DNA of 64,000 nucleotides from Caballeronia sp. SBC1 (GTDB lineage: Bacteria; Pseudomonadota; Gammaproteobacteria; Burkholderiales; Burkholderiaceae): NCBI RefSeq assembly GCF_011493005.1, contig NZ_CP049157.1, forward strand, positions 310,001-374,000, read 5' to 3'. Numbering within the stretch: position 1 is the stretch's first letter; every line of letters starts with the position of its first letter. Positions 26,266 to 35,674 of the stretch are shown in pieces. The position numbers and the translations under genes are program-made. The notes beneath the pieces are model-generated. The model had not been told where the DNA came from. It saw only the letters and a list, made by a program, of their open reading frames with translations, and searched no databases.

Positions 26266-27126
26266 ATGTCAACAACTATTGCAAAACCTACCGGCAGGCA
26301 ATTTGTCGGCGAACTCATATCCGAGGCTATCGCCGTCCTCATCATCATCGCGTTCGGTGATTCAGTCGCGTGCATGTACGTGCTATACGATCCCAGCCCG
26401 TACGTGAATGCTTACTGGGGTGTCTGCATGTCGTGGGGCCTGGCCGTAACGCTGGCCATCTATGTGACCGGATCCATTTCGGGTACGCATGCCAATCCTG
26501 CGGTAACGCTCGCTCTTGCACTTTTCCGCGGTTTCTCGTGGAAGAAAGTGTTGCCCTACTGGGTAGCGCAACTCGTTGGCGGCATTCTGGGCGCCATCAT
26601 TGTTTATGCGCTGTTCGGGCCGGTGATCGACCATTACAACCTGGTTCATCATCTGTCACGGGCGGACGGCGGCGCAGCGGGTGTGTTCTTCACGCATCCG
26701 GGCTTGGCCATCACCCCCATGCACGCGTTCTCCGATGAAGTCATCCTGACGGCGTTTCTTTTGTTCGGGATTTTCGCCATCACCGAGCAGTTCAACGAAA
26801 TGGCGCCCCAGGCAAATGCGGGTGCGCTCATGATCGGGTTCCTGGTGGCAATCCTTGGGTCGTCGATGGGTTATCTGGAAGCCTGGGCAATGAATCCGGC
26901 CCGCGATCTTGGCCCGCGTTTGTTTGCGTACTTTGCAGGTTGGGGTTCGTCAGCGCTGCCTTCGCCGGACAACTACTGGTGGATTCCGGTGGTCGCTCCG
27001 TTGATAGGCGGCGTGATTGGTGGCGGCGCTTATCAACTACTGATTCATCCCTTCTTGCCGGCGCGCGTGCGCGCATTGAAAGCGGAAGCCAATGGCGAGG
27101 ACTGCGAGCAAGGACAGCGCATTTGA
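26266..27126 (+). CDS. glpF: Glycerol uptake facilitator (aquaglyceroporin)
   Basis: 286 residues, six membrane segments plus two half-helices. The NPA boxes are intact: 'GTHANPAVTLAL' (77-79) and 'WAMNPARDLGPRLFAY' (210-212), with Asp after the second NPAR and Arg nearby as in glycerol facilitators. There is a long periplasmic loop, 'LVHHLSRADGGAAGVFFTHPG'. Passive, specific passage of glycerol and small polyols; works with the preceding kinase. Translation start has a weak AGGA site (TTTAGGAATCC). A strong hairpin follows the stop by 48 bp. Confidence 0.95.
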   Translation: MSTTIAKPTGRQFVGELISEAIAVLIIIAFGDSVACMYVLYDPSPYVNAYWGVCMSWGLAVTLAIYVTGSISGTHANPAVTLALALFRGFSWKKVLPYWVAQLVGGILGAIIVYALFGPVIDHYNLVHHLSRADGGAAGVFFTHPGLAITPMHAFSDEVILTAFLLFGIFAITEQFNEMAPQANAGALMIGFLVAILGSSMGYLEAWAMNPARDLGPRLFAYFAGWGSSALPSPDNYWWIPVVAPLIGGVIGGGAYQLLIHPFLPARVRALKAEANGEDCEQGQRI

Positions 27127-27173
27127 CAGGTTAGCAGGCTGACCAGGCTGACTTGGAGTTCAGCCTATGCAAT

Positions 27174-27211
27174 GGCGAAGCGCCGGACGTTGGTTAGTCC
27201 GGCGCTTCGCC
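27174..27211. terminator. Strong hairpin after glpF
   Basis: A 15-bp perfect inverted repeat (GGCGAAGCGCCGGAC, 27174-27188, and its complement 27197-27211) with an 8-base loop. No T-tract follows on either strand, so it could be a transcript-stabilising 3' structure or a factor-dependent end of the glpK-glpF mRNA. Stem and loop are certain; the role is inferred. Confidence 0.5.
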
Positions 27212-27397
27212 GCTCAATGCTGCGTTCGCTAGTGTTATCTCGGCCGTTGTTTCTGTCAGCGGCCGCAACTTCCCTCATCCGCGCGGTTGCCCGCTTGGCG
27301 GCACTTCGCGATCCAGCTAACAAGCTGAAAAATCGTCGCTCAGGTACACCACGTCTAACCAAGCCGCGCGCCAACCAGTCCTAAGCCACAGTCCAGA

Positions 27398-27703
27398 TCA
27401 CTGTCCGTTCGACACCGGGGCCACCGCAGTTCCGTTCATCGGTGGCTGCGACATTGACGTTCCATTCTCCGTGGTTCCACCGTAACTGGTAGTGGTGTCT
27501 CCTGAATGCACGCGTGCTTCGGCAGCCTGAATATCATTCGGATAGTAAGCGTCCTGCGAGTTGGGGCGCCATCCCGCATTCTCGAGCTGGATCAGATCTG
27601 CGCGCACCTGGGCACGCGTGACGGGCTGATCCGTGGTTTGAGCGAACGACATGGCGGGAGTAGCCAAAACTAGAGCAAGTGTTGCGCAGATCAGTGCTTT
27701 CAT
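27398..27703 (-). CDS. DUF4148 exported protein
   Basis: 101 residues, signal peptide to about AMSFAQ. 'VTRAQVRADLIQLENAGWRPNSQDAYYPNDIQAAEARV' is the DUF4148 block (R.QV..eL..Le.aGy.P...D..YP..iQaAearv) typical of Burkholderia. These small periplasmic proteins are numerous, and their role is unknown. The tail is Gly/Thr/Pro-rich. Two GGTAAG boxes 10 bp apart lie about 64-79 bp upstream of its start, in the opposite orientation relative to transcription. Confidence 0.82.
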   Translation of the reverse strand: MKALICATLALVLATPAMSFAQTTDQPVTRAQVRADLIQLENAGWRPNSQDAYYPNDIQAAEARVHSGDTTTSYGGTTENGTSMSQPPMNGTAVAPVSNGQ

Positions 27704-27766
27704 GATGAGTCGCCTCTTTGAAAAGTGGCTTCACTCTCAATGAATGAAGCTCGTGCTTCACCGTCC

Positions 27767-27782
27767 GGTAAGCGACGGTAAG
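27767..27782 (+). promoter_or_regulatory. GGTAAG direct repeat, 10-bp period
   Basis: GGTAAG at 27767-27772 and 27777-27782, the same phasing found at 2000-2029 and in the 97-bp modules at 7.8 and 12.4 kb. It lies in the divergent gap between DUF4148 (leftward) and the RND operon (rightward). Regulation by an OmpR-type response regulator is possible; no such regulator gene is adjacent. Confidence 0.35.
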
Positions 27783-27979
27783 CAACTTCATTCTGCGCGG
27801 CAAGCACTGTCCAGAAGCTGACGCCCAGATGACAAGATCGTCATGTTGCACAGGCCGGCATTCGAAGATAACAACTTTGTAACCTTGCGGTCAGTACCGG
27901 GTAAAGACCCGTTCGTCACACTGGCCGCACGTTACGAAGTCTCCGCTTTCAAGCGCAGTTTATCTTCCGGGAATGTCCA

Positions 27980-30900
27980 ATGTGGATTGTCAGACTGGCC
28001 CTGCGCAGGCCTTATACCTTTATTGTGCTCGCGATCCTGCTGTTCCTGATCGGACCGCTCGCCATCATGCGTACGCCTACGGATATTTTTCCGAACATCA
28101 ATATCCCGGTGGTGAGCATTGTCTGGTCGTATAACGGCTTCTCCGCGGAAGACATGGCGAAGCGGATCACGTCGAACTATGAACGCGCACTGACTTCCGA
28201 TGTTGAAGACATCGAACACATTGAATCGCAGTCGCTGAACGGCGTCTCGGTCATCAAGATATTCTTTCACCCCGGCGCCGACATCAATCGCGCCATCGCC
28301 GAAGCCGGCTCCAATTCCGAATCCATCCTGCGCGTGCTGCCGCCAGGCACGTTGCCGCCGAACATCATTACGTACAACGCGTCGACTGTCCCTATCCTGC
28401 AACTGGGACTGTCGAGCAACACGCTGCCTGAACAAACGCTCTACGACCTGGGCAACAGCTTCATTCGCACGCAGCTTGCTACGGTGCAGGGCGCGGCCGT
28501 ACCGCTGCCTTTTGGCGGCAAGATCCGCCAGATCATGATTGACATCGATCCGCGTGCGTTGCAGGCCAAAGGCTTGTCGCCCAGCGACGTAGTCAATGCG
28601 GTCAATGCTCAGAACCTGATCCTGCCGGGGGGCACCGCCAAGATCGGCGCACGCGAATACAACGTGCAGATGAACGGCAGCACGGACAGCGTCGCGGCGC
28701 TCAACAACTTGCCGATCAAGACCGTCAAAGGCGGTGTGGTGTATGTACGGGACGTCGCGCAAGTGCGTGACGGGTATGCGCCGCAAACCAACATCGTGCG
28801 CAGCGACGGCAAGCGCGCCGCGCTGCTCACGGTGGAAAAGACCGGCAGCACGTCGACGCTGACAATCATCGGGCAGATCAAGTCCATGCTGCCGAAGATT
28901 GCGGCAGGACTGCCGCAGGCGCTGCACATCACGGCGCTCTCCGATCAGTCGGTATTCGTGAAGTCAGCCGTAACAGGCGTGGTGCGGGAGGCAATGATCG
29001 CCGCATGCCTGACTGCGCTGATGATTCTGCTGTTCCTTGGCAGTTGGCGCGCGACGTTAATCATTGCAGTTACCATCCCGCTCTCGGTACTGACCTCGCT
29101 GATCGCGCTGTCCGCACTCGGGCAAACCATCAACATCATGACCCTCGGAGGGCTCGCGCTGGCGGTCGGGATCCTGGTCGACGACGCGACGGTTGCTATC
29201 GAAAACATCACGCACCATCTGGAACGGGGGGCGCCGCTGCATGATGCCATTCTCAACGGCTCGGGCGAAATCGCGGTCCCTACCTTCGTTTCAACGCTCT
29301 CCATCTGCATTGTGTTCGTGCCAATGTTCCTGCTCTCAGGGGTAGCGCGTTATCTGTTTGTGCCGCTTGCTGAAGCGGTTGTGTTTGCGATGTGCGCGTC
29401 CTACTTCTTCTCGCGCACCCTGATTCCGACGCTTGCGATGTATCTCATGAAGATGCCATCGGAAGACGGCAGGCCAGCACGCGGGCCGCTCGCTTTCCTG
29501 ATGCGATTCCAGGCGGGGTTCGAACGTCGCTTCGAAAAATTGCGGCACGGCTATAAGGCGACGCTCAGCCGCGCCATTGAAAATCGTCGCCGGTTCCTGC
29601 TGGTGTTCATGCTGCTCTGCGTGGGCTCATTCGCGCTCGTTCCCTTCACAGGCCGCGACTTTTTCCCGGCTGTTGATACCGGCGAAATTCGCCTGCACAT
29701 GCGTGCTCCCACCGGCACCCGGATCGAGCAGACTGCGCGTCTCGCGGATGAAGTCGAAGCGAAGATCGGCACAGTCATTCCGAAATCGGACGAGGCCGCG
29801 TTGCTCGACAACATCGGCGTGCCGGTGAGCGGTATCAACCTGACCTATGACTCGTCGGCGCCGGTCGGATCGGAAGACGCGGACATCATGATCACGTTGA
29901 AGAAAGGACACGCGCCCACGGCGGACTACGTCGCAAAATTGCGGAACGTATTGACCGCGTCGTTCCCCGGCACCATCTTCGCGTTCCTCCCGGCGGATAT
30001 CGTGAGCCAGATCCTCAACTTCGGCCTCCCCGCGCCGATCGACATCCAGATCGTCGGCAACAAGCTCGACCAGAACCGTGTGGTTGCAAACAACTTGCTG
30101 GCAAAGCTGAGAACCGTCCGTGGTCTGGTCGATGCCCGCATTCAGCAGCCCGGCGACGAACCCGCGATCAACGTCAACGTAGATCGGACCAAGGCGATGC
30201 AAGCCGGTCTCACACAGCGCGATGTTGCGCAGAACCTGCTGATCGCGCTGTCGGGTAGTTCGCAGACCACACCAAATTTCTGGCTCGATCCGAAGAACGG
30301 CGTGAGTTATCCGTTGATGACCGAAGTGCCGCAATACGACATTCATTCGCTGCAAACGCTGGCGAACGTACCCTTGACGAAGGACGTCACATCCCCGTCG
30401 CCGCAAAGCCTGTTGGGTTCATTGGGCACGATGTCACGTGGCACGCAGCAAGCCGTGGTCTCACACTACAACGTGCAGCCCGTGCTTGATATCTTCGCTT
30501 CAGCGCAAGGACGCGATCTCGGCGGCGTGGCGTCCGACGTGACCCGGCTCGTGGACCAGGCGCAGGCACAGTTGCCCGCCGGCTCGTCAATCGTGGTCCG
30601 CGGCCAGGTGCAGTCGATGAATGAATCGTTTAGCGGCCTGGGACTGGGACTCGTATTCGCCATCGCGCTGGTCTACCTGCTCATGGTCGTGAACTTCCAG
30701 TCGTGGATCGACCCGCTGATCATCATTAGCGGCTTGCCCGCGTCACTCGCGGGTATTGCCTGGATGCTCTTCGCCACGCACACCACGCTAAGCGTTCCCG
30801 CGCTCACAGGCACCATCCTGTGCATCGGTATTGCAACGGCCAACAGCATTCTCGTCATCAACACGGCGCGCGAGATGTTGCAGGGTGGCGCGGCGCCGCT

Positions 30901-31171
30901 GACCGCTGCTCTTGAAGCCGGCTTCAATCGCTTCCGGCCCGTGCTGATGACCGCGCTCGCCATGTTGATCGGCATGTTGCCGATGGCGCTTGGTCTGGGT
31001 GACGGCGGCGAACAGAACGCGCCGCTTGGGCGTGCCGTGATCGGCGGCCTGGCGATTGGCACGGTCTCCACCCTTCTTTTCGTCCCGGTCGTATTCGGCA
31101 TGGTCCACGCGTGGATCGAAAGGCGCCGTTTGAGCAAAGCGGCGCGCCAAGCTAATCCGGCCATTCAGTGA
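27980..31171 (+). CDS. RND efflux permease (inner-membrane pump)
   Basis: 1063 residues, twelve helices with two large periplasmic loops. Opens 'MWIVRLALRRPYTFIVLAILLFLIGPLAIMRTPTDIFPNINIPVVSIVWSYNGFSAEDM'. The proton-relay motif is 'LALAVGILVDDATVAIENITHHLERG' in helix 4, with the Asp-Asp pair; 'LFLGSWRATLIIAVTIPLS' and the C-terminal 'ILCIGIATANSILVINTA' are repeated-half signatures. It belongs to the drug/solvent (HAE-1-like) rather than metal branch by these motifs, but substrate is unknown. Ribosome site GGGAA seven bases ahead. It is first in a three-gene operon followed by adaptor and outer-membrane gene; this permease-first order is less usual. Confidence 0.95.
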   Translation: MWIVRLALRRPYTFIVLAILLFLIGPLAIMRTPTDIFPNINIPVVSIVWSYNGFSAEDMAKRITSNYERALTSDVEDIEHIESQSLNGVSVIKIFFHPGADINRAIAEAGSNSESILRVLPPGTLPPNIITYNASTVPILQLGLSSNTLPEQTLYDLGNSFIRTQLATVQGAAVPLPFGGKIRQIMIDIDPRALQAKGLSPSDVVNAVNAQNLILPGGTAKIGAREYNVQMNGSTDSVAALNNLPIKTVKGGVVYVRDVAQVRDGYAPQTNIVRSDGKRAALLTVEKTGSTSTLTIIGQIKSMLPKIAAGLPQALHITALSDQSVFVKSAVTGVVREAMIAACLTALMILLFLGSWRATLIIAVTIPLSVLTSLIALSALGQTINIMTLGGLALAVGILVDDATVAIENITHHLERGAPLHDAILNGSGEIAVPTFVSTLSICIVFVPMFLLSGVARYLFVPLAEAVVFAMCASYFFSRTLIPTLAMYLMKMPSEDGRPARGPLAFLMRFQAGFERRFEKLRHGYKATLSRAIENRRRFLLVFMLLCVGSFALVPFTGRDFFPAVDTGEIRLHMRAPTGTRIEQTARLADEVEAKIGTVIPKSDEAALLDNIGVPVSGINLTYDSSAPVGSEDADIMITLKKGHAPTADYVAKLRNVLTASFPGTIFAFLPADIVSQILNFGLPAPIDIQIVGNKLDQNRVVANNLLAKLRTVRGLVDARIQQPGDEPAINVNVDRTKAMQAGLTQRDVAQNLLIALSGSSQTTPNFWLDPKNGVSYPLMTEVPQYDIHSLQTLANVPLTKDVTSPSPQSLLGSLGTMSRGTQQAVVSHYNVQPVLDIFASAQGRDLGGVASDVTRLVDQAQAQLPAGSSIVVRGQVQSMNESFSGLGLGLVFAIALVYLLMVVNFQSWIDPLIIISGLPASLAGIAWMLFATHTTLSVPALTGTILCIGIATANSILVINTAREMLQGGAAPLTAALEAGFNRFRPVLMTALAMLIGMLPMALGLGDGGEQNAPLGRAVIGGLAIGTVSTLLFVPVVFGMVHAWIERRRLSKAARQANPAIQ

Positions 31172-31194
31172 CCGCCTTTAGACGAGCTTAGACA

Positions 31195-32412
31195 ATGAAC
31201 CATCACAACGACATGCACGAACCACCGGCGTTGGCCGGTGAGACGAACCCGAAGCTTGCCCCTAAGCCTGACACCAAGCGACGCTTCATGATGCCGCTGG
31301 CATTCGGCGCTATTGCTGCCACGTTGCTCGTTGTCGGCATTGTTCCGAGACTTCAAGCCAGCACCGCGCTGACCTCGCAAGCCGCTGCGCAACGTGCGCT
31401 CAGCGTCTCGATCATCAAGCCGCGCCGCGCACCTGCCGTCCAGGAGCTGCTGCTGCCCGGTTCGGTGATGCCCTACGCCGACGCCGCGATCTATGCCCGC
31501 ACAAGCGGTTACCTCGAGCACTGGTACGCCGACATTGGTGCGAGAGTGAAGACAGGGCAAACGCTGGCCGTCATCCAGACGCCGGAGCTCGATGCACAGC
31601 TTAGTCAGGCCCGCGCCGACGAAGCAACGGCACAAGCCAATTTCAACTACGCCAAAGTCAGCGCGCAACGCTGGCAGGACATGCTGAAGACGCAGTCGGT
31701 CTCGCAACAGGACACCGACACGAAAGTCAGCGACATGCAGGCGAAACGCGCCATGCTGCAGTCTGCCCAAGCGAATGTGCAGCGCCTGTCAGAGCTTGTG
31801 TCGTACGAGAAGGTAAGCGCGCCCTTCGACGGCGTCGTGACAGCTCGCAACGTGGACGTGGGTGCGCTGGTCACGGCGGGCGGTTCACCGGGTCTGGCCG
31901 CCATGCCTGGTGAACTCTTTCATGTGGAGCAGACGGACACGTTGCGGGTGTTCGTCGATGTGCCGCAAAACGATGCGCCCTACGTCACGCCGGGCACCGA
32001 GGTTTATCTGAGTGTGCAGCAATATCCCGGCAGGCGCTTCGCCGCGAAAGTCGCGCGCAGTGCCGGCGCGATCGATCCGGTCAGCCGCACGCTGCACGTG
32101 GAAGTCGATGTCGACAACCGCGACGGCGCGCTGCTGCCCGGCGCCTATGCACAGGTACATCTGGCGCTGCAGAACGCCAGCCCCGCGCTTGACCTGCCGG
32201 TAAGCGCGCTCCTGTTCAGACCCAATGGCGTGACCGTCGCGGTTGTCGACAGTACGGGTAAAACCGCGCTCAAGACCGTGACCGTCGGAAGGGACTTCGG
32301 CACCCATGTTGAAGTCACGACCGGGCTCACGGCCACTGATCGTGTCATCGACAATCCGGGGGACGCTATCAGTCCAGGCGAGCCGATGCAGATCGCTTCG
32401 TCCGCTTCCTGA
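31195..32412 (+). CDS. RND efflux periplasmic adaptor (membrane-fusion protein)
   Basis: 405 residues. N-terminal anchor (~25-45), then a lipoyl/barrel-sandwich half 'LPGSVMPYADAAIYARTSGYLEHWYADIGARVKTGQTLAVIQTPELDAQLSQARADEATAQA', a coiled-coil hairpin with 'QQDTDTKVSDMQAKRAMLQSAQANVQRLSELV', the second lipoyl half 'YEKVSAPFDGVVTARNVDVGALV', and beta-barrel/MP domains ending '…VEVTTGLTATDRVIDNPGDAI'. Links the upstream permease (23 bp gap) to the outer-membrane channel (11 bp gap). Part of one operon. Confidence 0.94.
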   Translation: MNHHNDMHEPPALAGETNPKLAPKPDTKRRFMMPLAFGAIAATLLVVGIVPRLQASTALTSQAAAQRALSVSIIKPRRAPAVQELLLPGSVMPYADAAIYARTSGYLEHWYADIGARVKTGQTLAVIQTPELDAQLSQARADEATAQANFNYAKVSAQRWQDMLKTQSVSQQDTDTKVSDMQAKRAMLQSAQANVQRLSELVSYEKVSAPFDGVVTARNVDVGALVTAGGSPGLAAMPGELFHVEQTDTLRVFVDVPQNDAPYVTPGTEVYLSVQQYPGRRFAAKVARSAGAIDPVSRTLHVEVDVDNRDGALLPGAYAQVHLALQNASPALDLPVSALLFRPNGVTVAVVDSTGKTALKTVTVGRDFGTHVEVTTGLTATDRVIDNPGDAISPGEPMQIASSAS

Positions 32413-32423
32413 GGATCGCTCCC

Positions 32424-33866
32424 ATGCCCATGTCACCCTTCGCACTCGCCCGCAAGACGTTGGTCGTCTGCCTGGGCGTTGCACTCAGCGCTTGCTCCAC
32501 CTTGCCTGCCTATCAGAAGCCGGATGTCTCCGTACCGGCGCACTATGCCGGCGCCGCAGGTTGGGCGCTCGCCACGCCTGCCGATACCCAGCCGCGCGGT
32601 CCATGGTGGACCGTCTTCGGCGACCCGCAGTTGAACGAGCTCGAAAACCGTATTGATGTGTCCAACCAGACCGTGAAGAAAACAGTCGCGCAATTGCAGC
32701 AGGCACGTGCGTTCGTCGACTATCAGCGCGCCGGCTTCTTCCCGACCGTGACCGCGGGCGCGTCCGAGAGCCGGTTCCGTACATCGCAGAACGTGCAGGG
32801 CCATTCGCTTGCGGGCAAGACCATACCCGACTATTCGACCGGCTTGAGCGCTTCGTGGGAGCCCGACCTGTTTGGCCGCGTGAAAGACGCAACCGTCAAC
32901 GCGCAAGCGAAGGCGGCTGCAAGCGAGGCCGATCTTGAAGCGGTGCGCCTCTCTATGACCAGCGATCTGGCCGTCGATTACTTCGACCTGCGTTCACTCG
33001 ATACCCAGAAGAAACTCCTGGACGACACCGTGAACGCCTATGCCGACGCGTTGCGAATCCTGAACCAGCAACTGAAGAATGGCGCAATCGACGCATCGGC
33101 GGTCGCGCTTGCCGCGACCCAACTGGAAAGTACGCGGACACAGGACACGGATATCGATGTCCAGCGCGCACAGCTTCAGCATGCGATTGCCACGTTGGTC
33201 GGCGAACCGGCATCGACGTTCTCCATTGCGGCCAAGCAGCAATCATTCGTTGTACCATCTATTCCACCCAGCTTGCCCTCGCAGCTTCTCGAACGCCGCC
33301 CCGATATTGCTGCTGCCGAACGCCGCGTATTCGCGGCCAATGCGCAGATAGGCGAGGCGCATGCCGCATTCTTTCCCGATCTTGCCCTCTCGGCGAGCGC
33401 CGGACTCGAAAGCACGTTTTTTGCGCCGTGGCTGACCGCCCCCAGCCTCTTCTGGTCGATTGGTCCGCAACTGGTGGGCACGTTGTTCGATGGCGGCCGG
33501 CGCGACGCGACACTGAAGAGCGCCAACTCACAGTACGACGCCTCGGTCGCTGATTACCGCCAGACCGTGCTCGTGGCGTTTCAGCAGGTTGAGGACAATC
33601 TGTCGGCATTACAGTCGCTTCAGAGCGAAGCCGCAAGCCAGCAACGCGCAACGTCCGCTGCCGCGCTTGCATTGAAACTGACGACCAACCGGTTTCAGGC
33701 GGGCGCCGTGAGCTATCTCGACGTAGTGACCGCGCAAACTATCGCGTTGACGAATCAGCGCACCGCCGACCAGATCGACGCACGCAGGCTGGATGCAAGC
33801 GTGTTGTTATTGAAGGCGCTTGGCGGCGGTTGGCAAGGGCTTACCCCCGCGCAAACGTCGGGATGA
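32424..33866 (+). CDS. Outer-membrane efflux lipoprotein (NodT/OprM type)
   Basis: 480 residues; GAGGA seven bases before the ATG. Lipobox 'ALSACSTLP' (Cys ~23). OEP repeats: 'WWTVFGDPQLNELENRIDVSNQTVKKTVAQLQQARAFVDYQRAGFFPTVTAGAS' and the second 'DLALSASAGLESTFFAPWL…FWSIGPQLVGTLFDGGRRDATLKSANSQYDASVADYRQTVLVAFQQVEDNLSALQSL', giving two barrel/alpha-barrel repeats. It is the exit duct of the tripartite pump, third gene of the operon. No transcriptional regulator is adjacent. Confidence 0.94.
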   Translation: MPMSPFALARKTLVVCLGVALSACSTLPAYQKPDVSVPAHYAGAAGWALATPADTQPRGPWWTVFGDPQLNELENRIDVSNQTVKKTVAQLQQARAFVDYQRAGFFPTVTAGASESRFRTSQNVQGHSLAGKTIPDYSTGLSASWEPDLFGRVKDATVNAQAKAAASEADLEAVRLSMTSDLAVDYFDLRSLDTQKKLLDDTVNAYADALRILNQQLKNGAIDASAVALAATQLESTRTQDTDIDVQRAQLQHAIATLVGEPASTFSIAAKQQSFVVPSIPPSLPSQLLERRPDIAAAERRVFAANAQIGEAHAAFFPDLALSASAGLESTFFAPWLTAPSLFWSIGPQLVGTLFDGGRRDATLKSANSQYDASVADYRQTVLVAFQQVEDNLSALQSLQSEAASQQRATSAAALALKLTTNRFQAGAVSYLDVVTAQTIALTNQRTADQIDARRLDASVLLLKALGGGWQGLTPAQTSG

Positions 33867-33892
33867 ACGCCTGCCGCGCCGGAGAGAGTCAT

Positions 33893-34042
33893 TTACTGCC
33901 TGGATTTATCGCCCGTGGAATGGGCGTGGTCATCGTGCTCATGCGATTCGCCCCGGGTGCGCTTCAGTGTGTCGAATATTCCCCAGATGGCAATCGCGAA
34001 TCCAGCCCCGAACCCGCAAACCAACAACACATAAGTACTCAT
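33893..34042 (-). CDS. Small membrane protein, uncertain
   Basis: 49 residues from the ATG at 34042, with AAAGG six bases upstream. One transmembrane helix (STYVLLVCGFGAGFAIAIWGIF) and a charged His/Asp-rich tail (SHEHDDHAHSTGDKSRQ) that could bind metal. Antisense to the gap after the RND operon. No family recognised; real if the ribosome site is used. Confidence 0.45.
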   Translation of the reverse strand: MSTYVLLVCGFGAGFAIAIWGIFDTLKRTRGESHEHDDHAHSTGDKSRQ

Positions 34043-34246
34043 CTGCAACCTTTGAATGGGGTGAAGCGACGCCTGAGGATACGACCCTCCGCTCATCATG
34101 CACGGCGGGTCGAACCTGCACGCCATGTCGGCATGAGTACGCGCCAGGCATCGCTGCCCCGGATACTACCGATGCATCCTTTCAAAACCCATGCCATGCC
34201 CCACGCGTGCGGGCACGCGGATCAAGCCGATAAGCCATGCGCAGCG

Positions 34247-34954
34247 TCAGTCAGGCACCGGCACGGTATCGAGCGCGGCCCAGCTCACGCTGGACACACC
34301 CTTGTCCATGCTGAGCCGGCTCGCAACGGCTTCAACCTTTGATTGATATTTCGGATGCGTTTCGAGCGTTGCAACCACTTCCACTCGCCCCGAATCGTCG
34401 TCGACATCCGTGCTGCTAAGTCCCTGGAACGACAGCGGCGCGGACACCATGGAGTTGGTGATCAACGCCCGGATATTCACTTCATCCTCCGCGCGGCAGA
34501 CTACCGTCAGCACATATTTGCTCACGAGGTCGGCGGAAGCCACAGGCGCGGTATTGATTGCGCGCCCTATCTCCCGGAGCACGGTGTTGGTGAAGAGAAT
34601 CACCAGGGTTCCAGCGATGGCGGGCCCGTAGTGCGACGCTCCGCAAAGAACGCCAACGGCCGCAGAGCACCACAAGGTGGCCGCCGTATTGATACCCTGG
34701 ATTGCGCCCTGCTCGCGCATGATGACGCCGCCGCCCAGAAAGCCCACGCCGGACACCACATACGCCGCCATTTGTGTCACGGTCGCGGTTCCGTTGCCGG
34801 TCAAGGTGCCAAGGATCACAAACAAGCAGGCGCCGCTGGTCACCAGGGTGATGGTGCGCAGTCCAGCCGTTCGCTGCCGCATCTGTCTCTCCAGACCGAT
34901 GCCGATGCCGCACGACAAAGCTGCTATCAGGGGAAGAATGTACTCGTAGATCAT
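34247..34954 (-). CDS. MgtC/SapB-family membrane protein
   Basis: 235 residues from the ATG at 34954; the longer frame upstream adds a Ser/Arg-rich stretch. N-terminal MgtC/SapB domain: 'YILPLIAALSCGIGIGLERQMRQRTAGLRTITLVTSGACLFVILG', 'YVVSGVGFLGGGVIMREQGAIQGINTAATLWCSAAVGVLCG', five helices, then a cytosolic ACT-like C-terminus 'YVLTVVCRAEDEVNIRALITNSM'. MgtC proteins inhibit the F1Fo ATP synthase and support growth in low Mg2+ or in macrophages; non-pathogen members exist. A GCCGCGA/TCGCGGC hairpin (35145-35164) lies ~200 bases upstream and could be a leader, but no mgt-type leader peptide was found. Confidence 0.87.
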   Translation of the reverse strand: MIYEYILPLIAALSCGIGIGLERQMRQRTAGLRTITLVTSGACLFVILGTLTGNGTATVTQMAAYVVSGVGFLGGGVIMREQGAIQGINTAATLWCSAAVGVLCGASHYGPAIAGTLVILFTNTVLREIGRAINTAPVASADLVSKYVLTVVCRAEDEVNIRALITNSMVSAPLSFQGLSSTDVDDDSGRVEVVATLETHPKYQSKVEAVASRLSMDKGVSSVSWAALDTVPVPD

Positions 34955-35674
34955 AAAGCGATTCTTTGAATTGTAATGTTCGCATGCAATGCCTGACGAA
35001 GACCGTTCAAGCACTCTCAATGGCCGCGCCGACGCTATGCCAGCGCGGCTCACCGTATTGTCTGCGTGTGACAGTCCGATGACAGCCGGCAAACTACTCT
35101 GTTGGGCCGGTGCTGGCGGTCAGGAACAGGCGCGAGCACAGGCAGCCGCGAATTAGCTCGCGGCAAGGCTCCATACAGACGCAGGAAAACACTGCGGCCG
35201 ATTGGCGCTGAGGGATGCACGGGGAAAATACTGCGACGCGCACCATCTGCCTGCTGGCAAGACGGCGGCTAGGAATTCAAGCGCGGAGTCCTGCCGGTCA
35301 GGCAGCTAAACAATCCAAGGGGCGACGACTACAAGTGTCCAAGGCACTAGCCCGATTTATGACAATGACCGGATTTTAGGCAGCCGCTAAATCACAAGTC
35401 AACAGTATTCGCTAGGAAGATCGGAAATAAGCAATTGCCCGTTGTATGCCTCTTTGAGCCCTGTCAGCAAGATACGCGATGCACGACTCATAAGCCTGGC
35501 GGTCAGAACTATGAAAGCCTGGAGAAAGACTCTCGTGATTCCGGGCGTAATGAACCGTCCACTATTTTTTATCAAGTGCTATTGCTATGCCGGGCGCAAG
35601 CCACGTCCTCTTGACGAGCCGTCAGCGCTCTGCAATATCTGACTCGTCTCCCCAACAGCTCAACGCCAGACCGC
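34955..35674. other. Intergenic region, 720 bp
   Basis: Between the leftward MgtC-family gene and the leftward MEKHLA gene. Contains a 7-bp hairpin, GCCGCGA (35145-35151)/TCGCGGC (35158-35164), and otherwise no coding frame with a ribosome site. Its right half is AT-richer. Confidence 0.4.

Noticed and set aside
27174..27211. Transposon-type end because of the perfect 15-bp inverted repeat
   Set aside because: A tight 8-base loop and position right after glpF fit an mRNA hairpin; no transposase or target duplication nearby.
35442..35642. 66-codon rightward frame
   Set aside because: Basic and Cys-containing without a ribosome site or family; looks like random open DNA in an AT-richer gap.
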